A stretch of DNA of 64,000 nt from Nocardia transvalensis NBRC 15921 (lineage in GTDB: Bacteria; Actinomycetota; Actinomycetes; Mycobacteriales; Mycobacteriaceae), in the NCBI RefSeq assembly GCF_000308875.1, contig NZ_BAGL01000065.1, positions 48,438-112,437 on the forward strand, written 5' to 3'. Every line of letters starts with the position of its first letter. Within the stretch, counting starts at the first letter, position 1. A program made the position numbers and the translations under genes. Below the pieces are notes generated by a model, which worked only from the letters and a program-made list of their open reading frames with translations, had not been told where the DNA came from and ran no database searches. Positions 42,692-50,675 of the stretch are shown one piece after another.

Positions 42692-43819
42692 ATGCACCCC
42701 GGAACCGTCTGTGCCCCACTGCGGAGCGAGTGGGCGGCCCTGCGCGGGGCGACCGCCGCGCCCATGGTGCGGACCGGTCGCGGGCCCACCCACCGGCTGA
42801 ACTCGCCGACCGGCGCGATCGCGGTCGCCGGGGTCGCGGGTGCGCTCGATCCCGCGCTCTGCCCCGGGGATCTCGTCGTCGCACAGGAGATCCGGAGAGC
42901 GGGGAGCGCGCTCCCGAGCCTGGCCGCACCGCTGCTGCACGCCGCGCTGCGGCGCCTGGGCCTGCCGGTGCACCTCGGCCCGATCTTCTCCGCCGAGAAC
43001 ATCGTCGACGGCCCCGCCCGCACCCGCCTCGCCACCACCGGCGCCCTCGCCGTCGACACCGAATCCGCCTTCCTCGCCGACGCCGCCCCCGACGGCCGCA
43101 CGGTGGTCGTCCGGGCCATCGTGGACACCCCCGGCGCGCCCCTCGTCCATCCGGGGACCGTCCTCCGAGGCATTCGAGCGCTGCACGCATTGCGCTGTGC
43201 CGCACCGGTTCTCGATCAGTGGTCGGCGGCGCTCGGCGAGCGGGAGGTGGTGCTGTGTTATTCGCCCGGCCCCGGCGCCACCGGCGTCGGCCACTCCATT
43301 TTTCCGGCACGCTTTTGGCCGGAATCCACCGGTGGTTCCCGGCCAAAAGCATGCCGGGAAAACGAGAAGGCGCTAGCCGACGCGGAGAGCGAGAGGGCGA
43401 AGGCGCTAGCCGACGCGGAGAGCGAGAGGGCGAAGGCGCTAGCCGACGCGGAGAGCGAGAGGGCGAAGGCGCTAGCCGACGCGGAGAGCGAGAGGGCGAA
43501 GGCGCTAGCCGACGCGGAGAGCGAGAGGGCGAAGGCGCGGAACAGGTCGCGCGTCGATCTTGTCCTGGTGCTGGTCGGACCGGCAGGGGCGGAGCCCATA
43601 CTGTCCCCGCCGCAAGGTATTCCGGTGTATCCGGTCGACGGTGTCGAGGCGGTGGATCTGCGGATGCTGCGCGGTGTGCGGCGGATCGCGATGGCCGTGA
43701 CCCCCTCGGCCCCGGCCGGGCTGGCATCCGATCTGATCACCGCCCTGGCCGGGCTGGGCCCGGTGCGGGTGCGCGAGACCACGGCCGACCAAGAACATCG
43801 TTCCACCCTCGGGAGGTGA
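42692..43819 (+). CDS. hpnG: HpnG-type nucleosidase with repeat insertion and IspH-like C-terminal remnant
   Basis: A 375-residue reading frame of three parts. Residues 1-190 are the hopanoid-associated phosphorylase/nucleosidase HpnG, which cleaves adenosylhopane (PTGAIAVAGVAGALDPALCPGDLVVA, the IFSAENIV block, ALAVDTESAFLA). Residues about 203-285 come from two palindromic elements and five copies of KALADAESERA. The last 85 residues, with IPVYPVDGVEAVDLRMLRGV, MAVTPSAPAGL and the terminal ETTADQEHRSTL, resemble the C-terminal end of IspH; the iron-sulfur cysteines and the rest of IspH are absent. The IspH reading is mine and moderate in confidence. HpnG function may survive; IspH activity cannot. 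Confidence 0.78.
   Translation: MHPGTVCAPLRSEWAALRGATAAPMVRTGRGPTHRLNSPTGAIAVAGVAGALDPALCPGDLVVAQEIRRAGSALPSLAAPLLHAALRRLGLPVHLGPIFSAENIVDGPARTRLATTGALAVDTESAFLADAAPDGRTVVVRAIVDTPGAPLVHPGTVLRGIRALHALRCAAPVLDQWSAALGEREVVLCYSPGPGATGVGHSIFPARFWPESTGGSRPKACRENEKALADAESERAKALADAESERAKALADAESERAKALADAESERAKALADAESERAKARNRSRVDLVLVLVGPAGAEPILSPPQGIPVYPVDGVEAVDLRMLRGVRRIAMAVTPSAPAGLASDLITALAGLGPVRVRETTADQEHRSTLGR
43302..43536. repeat. Palindromic element pair (copies 9 and 10) with 33-bp tandem array inside hpnG
   Basis: Copy 9 (43302-43324) has arms TTCCGGC/GCCGGAA and loop ACGCTTTTG; copy 10 (43336-43360) has eight-base arms TTCCCGGC/GCCGGGAA and loop CAAAAGCAT in opposite orientation, 11 bases on. 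The array follows: the GCTAGC of each unit falls at 43372, 43405, 43438, 43471 and 43504, an exact 33-bp period. Units are near-identical, so the expansion is recent. They encode a charged, probably helical KALADAESERA repeat. Confidence 0.95.
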
Positions 43820-43824
43820 GTTGA

Positions 43825-44826
43825 ATGGCCATGCCCTGGCGTCAATCCCTGCGCCTGGGAACCTATCTCGCGAAGCAGAAGATCCTGCGCCGCGAGAAGT
43901 TCCCCATTCTGGTCGAATTGGAGCCGCTGTTCGCGTGCAACCTGAAATGCGCGGGCTGCGGCAAGATCCAGCATCCGCACGACCTACTCAAACAGCGTAT
44001 GCCGGTGGAACAGGCCGTCGGCGCGATCGAGGAGTGCGGCGCGCCGATGGTGTCGATCGCGGGCGGCGAACCGCTCATGCATCCGCAGATCGACGAGATC
44101 GTGCGACAGCTGCTGGACCGCAACAAGATCGTATTCCTGTGCACCAACGCGGTCCTGCTGCCCAAACACCTGCACAAGTTCGCCCCGCACCGGAACTTCG
44201 CGTGGATGGTGCACCTCGACGGCCTGCGGGAGCGCCACGACGCCTCGGTCTGCAAGGACGGCGTCTTCGACCAGGCCGTCGACGCGATCCGCCAGGCCCA
44301 GGCGGCCGGTTTCCGGATCATGACCAACACCACCTTCTTCGATCTGGACTCGCCGCAGGACGTCATCGACGTCCTCGACTACCTCAACGACGATCTCGGC
44401 ATCGACCACATGCAGATCGCCCCCGGCTACGCCTACGAGAAGGCGCCCGATCAGGAGCACTGGCTCGGCGTGGAGGACACCCACCAGCTGTTCGCCAAGG
44501 CCTTCGCGGGCGGACGGCGCAAGAAGTGGCGGCTCAACCACTCGCCGCTGTACCTGGACTTCCTGGAGGGCAAGGTCGATTTCGACTGCACGGCCTGGGC
44601 GATCCCGTCGTATTCACTGAAGGGCTGGCAACGTCCCTGCTACCTGCTGGACGACGGCTACGCCGCGACCTACCGAGAGCTGATCGACGACACCGACTGG
44701 GCGAGCTTCGGCCGCGGCAACGATCCGCGCTGCGCCAACTGCATGGCCCACTGCGGGTACGAACCCACCGCGGTCGTCGCCACGCTCGGTTCGCTCCGGG
44801 AGACGATCCGGGCCGCGGTGAACTGA
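43825..44826 (+). CDS. hpnH: Adenosylhopane synthase HpnH (radical SAM)
   Basis: A 333-residue radical SAM enzyme that adds the 5'-deoxyadenosyl group to hopene, the first step of C35 bacteriohopanepolyol side chains. The cluster motif is ACNLKCAGCGKIQ (about 37-49), followed by the SAM-contacting MVSIAGGEPLMHP (about 74-86). The C-terminal RCANCMAHCGYEPTA provides extra cysteines typical of HpnH. GGGAGG precedes the ATG, five bases after the hpnG stop. It ends the recognisable hopanoid operon; ispG, dxs and hpnO genes do not follow. Confidence 0.95.
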   Translation: MAMPWRQSLRLGTYLAKQKILRREKFPILVELEPLFACNLKCAGCGKIQHPHDLLKQRMPVEQAVGAIEECGAPMVSIAGGEPLMHPQIDEIVRQLLDRNKIVFLCTNAVLLPKHLHKFAPHRNFAWMVHLDGLRERHDASVCKDGVFDQAVDAIRQAQAAGFRIMTNTTFFDLDSPQDVIDVLDYLNDDLGIDHMQIAPGYAYEKAPDQEHWLGVEDTHQLFAKAFAGGRRKKWRLNHSPLYLDFLEGKVDFDCTAWAIPSYSLKGWQRPCYLLDDGYAATYRELIDDTDWASFGRGNDPRCANCMAHCGYEPTAVVATLGSLRETIRAAVN

Positions 44827-44881
44827 CCCGCGCGCGGCGTTTCGCGCGGCCGCCAGGCTCGCTACCAGGTAATTTGGCGAA

Positions 44882-46183
44882 GTGCGACGTATCCACACCG
44901 AGGTGGACACGGTCACGGCCTTTCTGGCGACCCTCGTTGCCGGGCTGTCGCTGGCCTTGCCGATCGACTTCCGGTGGACGAGCGAATCCTCGCCACTGCA
45001 GCTGAACCTGCTCGCCTACAGCCAGCCCCGGGCCGTCGCGGCGGGCGCCATCGTCGCGGTGGTCGTCGCCACGGTGCTCACCGCCGCCGACAGCGAGGTG
45101 GTGTCCTGGTGCACGGCGCTGTGCGGGATCGCGATCGTCACGGCGAACCATCTGGTCGGCTACAACGCCAGTCCCGGGGCCTCGCTGGCGACCATGAACT
45201 TCCTCGACGCGGCGGTCGGCGGCCTGCTGCTCGCCAGCGTCGGCACCGCCGTCATGCGACGCCGGATTCCGACCGCCGGCTGGCTGCTCGGCATGGTCGC
45301 CAGCATCTCGGTCGCCGAGGCGCTGCCGTCCGCGGATCATTCCGACGACGGCGAATTCCGGATGCACTGGACGGCCACCGATTCTCCGCCGGTGTGGCTG
45401 ATCTGCGTAACGCTGGCGCTGGTGGCCGTGAGCACGTATCAGAACCGCCGCCGCCCGGACGTCCAGCGCATGTCGGTCGAACTGCCGATGGCCCCGATCG
45501 TCTCCGGCCTGCTGCTGGTCGCGGCCGGGGCGCTGACCTCGGGATGGGTGACTCGCAGCGGCGACAGCACGGTCGTGGTCGTCGCGGCGGTCGCGCTCGC
45601 CACGCTCGCCGCCGGACTCGCCGCACTGCTGCTGCCGGATCACGAGGGTGTCTTCCCGCTGATGGCGGTGGCCGTCACCGCGGCGGGGAACGCGCTGATC
45701 TCGGCCACGCTGGAACCCTGGTCGGTGCCGCTGTTCCTGGTGCTGGCCGGCGGCGGGCTGGCGGCCGGCATGCGATGGCCGCATGTGACGGCCGGTTTCG
45801 GCGCGGCCGCCGCGGTGGCACTCGCCTCGACGGTCCTGGTTTATCTCGACAGCCACAGCGGCGTGATCGACCGCGTCGGGAACTGCGCGCTGGCCGTGGT
45901 CGTGGGGTACGGCCTCGGTGCGGCGCTGCCGCGACGCGGTTCGTCCCGCGTGATCGGCGTCGTGCTGATCGTCGCGCCCTCGGCGGTGCTCGCCCTGCGC
46001 ACCCGCCTGAGTTTCGGTGACTGCGCCGAGGATCCGTCGCCGGGCGGCGGCCTGGTATGCGAATTCGACGGGCGCGCCTCGGCTGTTCCGGGCTGGGCGG
46101 CCGTCGCCGTGATCACCGGTTGCCTGCTCTTCGCCCGCATGCTGTTACGCCGTCGCGTTGACAAGACCCCGAGCGGCGCTTAA
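44882..46183 (+). CDS. Polytopic membrane protein, function unknown
   Basis: A 433-residue protein with about twelve hydrophobic segments (for example TAFLATLVAGLSLALPI, AVAAGAIVAVVVATVLTAA, IVSGLLLVAAGAL, VVVVAAVALATLAAGLAALLLP, VIGVVLIVAPSAVLAL). Two cysteines and an acidic patch lie in the loop FGDCAEDPSPGGGLVCEFDG near the end. The outline resembles a major-facilitator relative, but no diagnostic motif is seen. Start GTG 44882 is uncertain. It lies 55 bases after hpnH and 50 before a sugar-type ABC operon, so it might belong to either. Confidence 0.6.
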   Translation: MRRIHTEVDTVTAFLATLVAGLSLALPIDFRWTSESSPLQLNLLAYSQPRAVAAGAIVAVVVATVLTAADSEVVSWCTALCGIAIVTANHLVGYNASPGASLATMNFLDAAVGGLLLASVGTAVMRRRIPTAGWLLGMVASISVAEALPSADHSDDGEFRMHWTATDSPPVWLICVTLALVAVSTYQNRRRPDVQRMSVELPMAPIVSGLLLVAAGALTSGWVTRSGDSTVVVVAAVALATLAAGLAALLLPDHEGVFPLMAVAVTAAGNALISATLEPWSVPLFLVLAGGGLAAGMRWPHVTAGFGAAAAVALASTVLVYLDSHSGVIDRVGNCALAVVVGYGLGAALPRRGSSRVIGVVLIVAPSAVLALRTRLSFGDCAEDPSPGGGLVCEFDGRASAVPGWAAVAVITGCLLFARMLLRRRVDKTPSGA

Positions 46184-46233
46184 GTTTTCCGAACCGATCG
46201 AGCGTCAAGATCACACCGCACAGGGAGCCGCCG

Positions 46234-47538
46234 ATGGCAACCGGCTTGACGCGCAGGACCTTTCTGCGCACAGCGGGCATCGGCGCGGCCGCGTTCTCCG
46301 CCGCATGCACCGGCTTCACCACCAGCGGCGCGGGCGGAATGGTGTTCCTGTCCACCCAGTTCCGGCCCGCCGACGAGGCCGAGCGATTCCGTTCGCTGCT
46401 CTCCCGGACCGCGTCCGGCGTCAGCTACGTGACCATCGAGGAGAGCCCGTTCGCGAGTCAGGTGCGCAGCCAGGTCGACGCCGGTGACACCAAGATCGGG
46501 TTGCTGGGCGGGCTGCACGGCGATCTCGCGCCGCTGGCCGACGGCTACCTGAACGATCTCACCGGACTGCTCGCCGATCTCGGGGACCGCGGCTGGCCCG
46601 CCGACTACCTGCGGCTGGCCCGGTCGGGCACGGACCGCACGTGGTACATCCCCTGGGCCACCGCGAGTTACGTCCTCGCCGCGCACGCCGACGCGCTCGA
46701 GCGGCTGCCGTCCGGCGTCGACGCGAACGCGCTGACCTACGACCAGTTCCTCGACTGGGCGATCGCCGCCCGGCGGGCCAACGGCAATCGCCCGATGCTC
46801 GGGCTGCCCGCGGGGCCGAAAGGGTTGCTGCACAGATTTGTTCAGGGTTTCCTGCTGCCGTCGTTCACCGGCGGCCAGATCACCACCTTCCGCTCGCCGG
46901 AGGCGGTGACGGCCTGGCAGTACTTCCGCGAGCTGTGGGCCAATTGCGCCTCCTCGAGCACCGGCTACGACTTCATGCAGGACGCGCTGGACGGCGGGGA
47001 GGTGCGGATGGCGTGGGATCACGTGGTCCGGCTGGCGCAGGCGCCCGCGCGGGATCCGGGGCGGTGGCGCATGCTGCCCGCACCGCGCGGCCCGCACGGA
47101 CTCGGGTACATGGCCGTGGTGACCGGTCTCGCGGTGCCCCGGCACGGCCCGGATCCCGAACTCGCGCAACGCACCATCTCGACGCTCACCGAGCCGGATA
47201 CGCAGATCGAGCTGCTGCGGTCGAACGGCTTCTTCCCGTCGATCGACACTCCCGTGCCCGGCGACCTGCCCCCGGCGGTGACGATGGAGGCCGACGCCCT
47301 GCGCCGTCAGCAGCGGGCACCGGACGCCCTGCTGTCGCTGCCTCCGGTCGGACTCGGTAAACGCGAGGGCGAGGTGAGCAAGGTGTTCCAGGACAGCTTC
47401 CGCTCGATCGTGCTGGGCGGGGCCGATATTCGCGCCACGCTCGATCAGCAGGCGCGGGTGCTACAGGGCATCCTCGACGATCTGAAGGTGCCGTGCTGGG
47501 CCCCGGACCCCGCCGCCGACCGCTGCGAGGTGGGGTGA
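46234..47538 (+). CDS. ABC extracellular substrate-binding protein, family 1, Tat lipoprotein
   Basis: A 434-residue sugar-type binding protein. The signal has a twin-arginine motif (TRRTFLR) and a lipobox-like SAAC at about residue 29, so Tat export followed by lipid anchoring is likely. The fold is that of family 1 proteins (GDTKIGLLGGLHGDLAPLADGYLNDLTGLLADL, then WYIPWATASYVLAAHADAL). It starts a four-gene importer operon with two MalF/MalG permeases and a MalK-type ATPase. The substrate is unknown; these systems carry mono- or oligosaccharides or polyols. Confidence 0.85.
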   Translation: MATGLTRRTFLRTAGIGAAAFSAACTGFTTSGAGGMVFLSTQFRPADEAERFRSLLSRTASGVSYVTIEESPFASQVRSQVDAGDTKIGLLGGLHGDLAPLADGYLNDLTGLLADLGDRGWPADYLRLARSGTDRTWYIPWATASYVLAAHADALERLPSGVDANALTYDQFLDWAIAARRANGNRPMLGLPAGPKGLLHRFVQGFLLPSFTGGQITTFRSPEAVTAWQYFRELWANCASSSTGYDFMQDALDGGEVRMAWDHVVRLAQAPARDPGRWRMLPAPRGPHGLGYMAVVTGLAVPRHGPDPELAQRTISTLTEPDTQIELLRSNGFFPSIDTPVPGDLPPAVTMEADALRRQQRAPDALLSLPPVGLGKREGEVSKVFQDSFRSIVLGGADIRATLDQQARVLQGILDDLKVPCWAPDPAADRCEVG

Positions 47539-47539
47539 G

Positions 47540-48382
47540 ATGACCAGATCCCGATCACCCTGGATCCTGCTGCTGCCGTCGATCGTCTTGCTGGCGGCGC
47601 TGTTCGGCTGGCCGCTGATCCAGGCGGTGCTGGCGGCGTTCCGTGGCGACGAGGGCTTCACTCTCGACAATTGGCACCGGCTGTTCGACGACCCGTATTT
47701 CTTTACCGCGCTGCGTAATACGCTGCTGCTGATCGTCATCGTCGTGCCGATCCAGCTGGTGCTGTCGGTCGGGATGGCGCTGCTGCTGCAGGCGCGGCCA
47801 CGATTCGCCGGAGCGCACTTCTACCTGTGGTGCGTGCCGCTGGCGATCTCCGAATTGGCGGCGGGCCTGGTGTGGCTGTCGGTCTTCGGCAACCGGGGCT
47901 ATCTGAACTCGCTGCTGGTGTGGCTCGGGCTGTCCGAGAACGGGGTGCAGTGGCTGGGCTATCAGCACACCGGCACCATGCTGCTGGCCGTGGTGATCGC
48001 GGAGATCTGGCGGGCCACCTCGCTGGTGTTCGTGATCGTCGTCGCCGGGACGCAGCTGATGCCCCGCGACTACGACGAGGCCGCCCAGGTCTTCGGCGCG
48101 AACCTGTGGCAGCGGCTGCGCCACGTGACCCTGCCGCTGCTGGGCCCCAGCCTCCAGGTGGCCCTCATCCTGCGCACCATCCTCGCCCTCCAGGCCTTCG
48201 CCGTCGCCCAGGCCCTCACCGGCCGCGACTTCCCGCTCCTGGTCGGCGAGACCTACCAGTGGTACTCCAACCTCCAGAACCCCGCGGTAGCGAGCTGCGT
48301 CTCCCTTGTCGTACTGGCGATTTCGCTGGGGACAGCCGTCTTCTATCTGCGCACGGTGCGGGAACCGGAGGGTGCGCGATGA
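47540..48382 (+). CDS. ABC transporter permease, MalF/UgpA type
   Basis: A 280-residue permease with six spans: PWILLLPSIVLLAALFGWPLIQ opens the protein, NTLLLIVIVVPIQLVLSVGMALLL follows, and the EAA coupling loop is YDEAAQVFGANLWQRLRHVTLPLLGP (about 175-200). It starts one base after the binding-protein stop and overlaps the next permease by ATGA. It forms the channel with the MalG-type partner. Confidence 0.9.
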   Translation: MTRSRSPWILLLPSIVLLAALFGWPLIQAVLAAFRGDEGFTLDNWHRLFDDPYFFTALRNTLLLIVIVVPIQLVLSVGMALLLQARPRFAGAHFYLWCVPLAISELAAGLVWLSVFGNRGYLNSLLVWLGLSENGVQWLGYQHTGTMLLAVVIAEIWRATSLVFVIVVAGTQLMPRDYDEAAQVFGANLWQRLRHVTLPLLGPSLQVALILRTILALQAFAVAQALTGRDFPLLVGETYQWYSNLQNPAVASCVSLVVLAISLGTAVFYLRTVREPEGAR

Positions 48383-49239
48383 CCGAGGCCCACCGCGCGG
48401 ATTTGCCGCCCATCGACCGCGCTCCGCTAGTCAGGCGACAATGGCGGGCGGTAGGCGTGCAGATCGCCTGCATCGCCATCACCCTCTTCATGGCGCTCCC
48501 GATCGTGCTCATCGCCCTGTCGGCGGTGTCGTCCCGGGACGCGCTCAACCGATTTCCGAAACCCCTTGTCCCGAGCGAGATCTCGACCGATACGCTGGTC
48601 TCGTTCTTCCGGTCCACCGGAACAGTGGCGGCGCTGGGGAATTCGGTACTGGTCGGGCTGTACACCGTGTTCTGGTCGCTGATCGTCGGCGCGCCCGCCG
48701 GATATGCGTTGGCGCGCTACGCCTTTCGCGGGAAGGACGCCTACCAGGTGTTCGTGCTGCTGGTGCGGGCGCTGCCGATCGTGGTGCTGTCGGTGCCGCT
48801 GGCGACGATCTTCCTGCACCTGCACGTCTACGACACGGTGCTGGCGGTGACGCTGGTGCACACCGTGCTGGCGCTGCCGACCACGGTGCTCATCACCGCC
48901 AGCATCTTCGTCGCCGTGCCGACCGACCTCGAAGAGGCGGCCCGGGTGTTCGGCTGCACCCGCTGGCAGGCGGCGCGCCGGGTCGTGGTGCCGCTGGCGC
49001 TGCCGGGACTGGCCGCGTCGTCGATCTTCACCTTCGTGCTGTCGTGGAACGAGATCCTCGGCGCGACCATCGTGACGCTGGGCCACCGCACCCTGCCCGC
49101 CCAGGTGCTCACCTCGCTCGGGGAGGCGTCCACGCCGTACCGGTTCGCGGGCGGGTTCGCGCTGATCATCCCGGCGCTGCTGTTCATCCTCGTGATGCGG
49201 CGCTATCTGGTGAACATGTGGGGGACGACGCTGCGATGA
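48379..49239 (+). CDS. ABC transporter permease, MalG/UgpE type
   Basis: A 286-residue permease. Features are the long first span VGVQIACIAITLFMALPIVLIAL, NSVLVGLYTVFWSLIVGAPAGYALARYAF, and the EAA loop LEEAARVFGCTRWQAARRVVVPLALPG (about 178-204). ATG 48379 overlaps the MalF-type stop (ATGA); the frame is open upstream but only as a shadow of that gene. The C-terminus RRYLVNMWGTTLR resembles MalG relatives such as those of trehalose importers. Confidence 0.9.
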   Translation: MTEAHRADLPPIDRAPLVRRQWRAVGVQIACIAITLFMALPIVLIALSAVSSRDALNRFPKPLVPSEISTDTLVSFFRSTGTVAALGNSVLVGLYTVFWSLIVGAPAGYALARYAFRGKDAYQVFVLLVRALPIVVLSVPLATIFLHLHVYDTVLAVTLVHTVLALPTTVLITASIFVAVPTDLEEAARVFGCTRWQAARRVVVPLALPGLAASSIFTFVLSWNEILGATIVTLGHRTLPAQVLTSLGEASTPYRFAGGFALIIPALLFILVMRRYLVNMWGTTLR

Positions 49240-49251
49240 CGGAGGAACGCG

Positions 49252-50328
49252 ATGGCTGAGGTGATCCTGCGCGATCTGGTGAAGACCTATCCCGGCGGCA
49301 CCGTGCGCGCCACCGACGAGGTCTCGCTCGAGGTCGCCGACGGCGAGTTCATGGTGCTGCTGGGACCGTCCGGCTGCGGTAAGACCACGCTGCTGCGCAT
49401 GATCGCCGGACTCGACCTCCCCGACTCCGGGCAGATCGTGATCGGCGGGCGGGACGTCACCTATCTGGAACCGCGGCGGCGCAATCTGTCGATGGTGTTC
49501 CAGTCCTACGCGGTGTTCCCCAACAAGAAGGTCGCCGACAACATCGGTTTCGGCCTGCGCGTGCACGGCGTACCCGCCGACGAGATCCGCCGCAAGGTCG
49601 CCTGGGCCGCCGACCTGCTGCAGCTCACGCCCTATCTCGACCGCTATCCCGCGAAACTGTCGGGCGGCCAGCGCCAGCGGGTCGCGGTGGCCCGCGCGAT
49701 CGTGATGGACGCCGACGTGCTGCTGATGGACGAGCCGCTGTCGAATCTCGACGCCCTGCTGCGCCTGTCGTTCCGCGCCGACCTGAAGAAGCTGGTGAGC
49801 GACCTCGGCACCACGACGATCTACGTGACCCACGATCAGGTCGAGGCGCTGTCGCTGGGCCATCGCGTCGCCGTTCTGCGCGAGGGCCGCATCGCCCAGA
49901 CCGGGGCGCCGACCGACGTCTACGACAGTCCCGCAACCGAATTCGTCGGCGGCTTCCTCGGCAGCCCGCCCATGAACTTCCTCACCGGCCCCGTCGCATC
50001 CGGCCGTCTCGACCTCGGCACGCAATCCCTCGCGGTCCCGCCCGCCCTGTCCTCCTTCGACGGCCGCGAACTCCGCCTGGGCATCCGCCCCGAGGCGCTC
50101 ACCGTCACCGACACTCCCGGCCCCGACACCCTCACCACCGAACTCCAGGTCCTGGAACCCCTCGGCTCCGCCACCCTCCTCACCACCGCCCTCGCCGGCC
50201 AGACCCTCAAGGTCCAGGCCCCCGCAGGGTTCCACGCCAGCCCGGACACTCCCCTCACCCTCACCGCACCCCCGGCCGCCCGCCGCTGGTACGACCCCGA
50301 GACCGGCCTGCTCCTCCAAACCCCCTGA
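49252..50328 (+). CDS. ABC transporter ATP-binding protein, MalK/UgpC type
   Basis: A 358-residue ATPase. Walker A GPSGCGKTT (about 38-46), Q-loop MVFQSYAVFPN (about 82), signature LSGGQRQRVAVARAI (about 136-150), Walker B VLLMDEPLSNLD (about 157) and the H-loop VTHDQVEA are intact. The C-terminal TOBE domain (about 235-358) contains LRLGIRPEALTV. It powers the sugar-type importer encoded upstream and is separated from the MalG gene by 12 bases. Confidence 0.93.
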   Translation: MAEVILRDLVKTYPGGTVRATDEVSLEVADGEFMVLLGPSGCGKTTLLRMIAGLDLPDSGQIVIGGRDVTYLEPRRRNLSMVFQSYAVFPNKKVADNIGFGLRVHGVPADEIRRKVAWAADLLQLTPYLDRYPAKLSGGQRQRVAVARAIVMDADVLLMDEPLSNLDALLRLSFRADLKKLVSDLGTTTIYVTHDQVEALSLGHRVAVLREGRIAQTGAPTDVYDSPATEFVGGFLGSPPMNFLTGPVASGRLDLGTQSLAVPPALSSFDGRELRLGIRPEALTVTDTPGPDTLTTELQVLEPLGSATLLTTALAGQTLKVQAPAGFHASPDTPLTLTAPPAARRWYDPETGLLLQTP

Positions 50329-50345
50329 CCCCTCACGGAATCCGG

Positions 50346-50597
50346 TCAGCGTGGCGGCGGCGGGCAGCCCAGCCGGGCGGACGATTCGCCCTGGAGTTCG
50401 AGGTGCTCGGCCTGCATATCGGCGACGCGCTGGCCGATCTGCATCGCCCGCTGGACCGCCTGCAACATCCGGAGGCGGGCATCGTGCGAATACACCCGAG
50501 TCTCCGTCGCCACCTTTCGCGCACGCGCGGACGCGTTCTTCGCAGCGACCAGCGTCTGCCTGGCATGCGCGACTTCCGCCGCGAGTAACGAGTTCAT
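50346..50597 (-). CDS. Small helical protein, function unknown
   Basis: An 83-residue protein not recognised. From ATG 50597 it is nearly all helix-forming and charged (LLAAEVAHARQTLVAAKNASARARKVATETRVYSHDARLRMLQAVQRAMQIG in short pieces), suggestive of a coiled coil, and ends in GCPPPPR. The frame is open further upstream to 50684, but that part is basic and unlikely. It converges with the MalK-type ATPase and is divergent from a secreted protein gene. Confidence 0.5.
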   Translation of the reverse strand: MNSLLAAEVAHARQTLVAAKNASARARKVATETRVYSHDARLRMLQAVQRAMQIGQRVADMQAEHLELQGESSARLGCPPPPR

Positions 50598-50675
50598 CGA
50601 CAGCCATGATCCACCAACCGCTCGCCGGACACCGCAACCAGGGTTCCCGCGCCGGATCTCTCGCCCGGCGAATCC

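Noticed and set aside
39868..43173. An 1101-codon open frame on the minus strand across the hopanoid genes
   Set aside because: It lies opposite the polyprenyl synthase, shc and hpnG, has Arg/Pro-rich low-complexity translation and no family signature; it is an antisense shadow of high-GC coding sequence.
44827..44881. Terminator after hpnH
   Set aside because: CCGCGCG/CGCGCGG arms exist with an eight-base loop, but there is no T run and such repeats are frequent by chance at this base composition.
48427..50637. A 736-codon minus-strand frame rich in His, Gln and Arg
   Set aside because: It is antisense to two sugar-transporter genes with clear motifs; composition is typical of a shadow frame.
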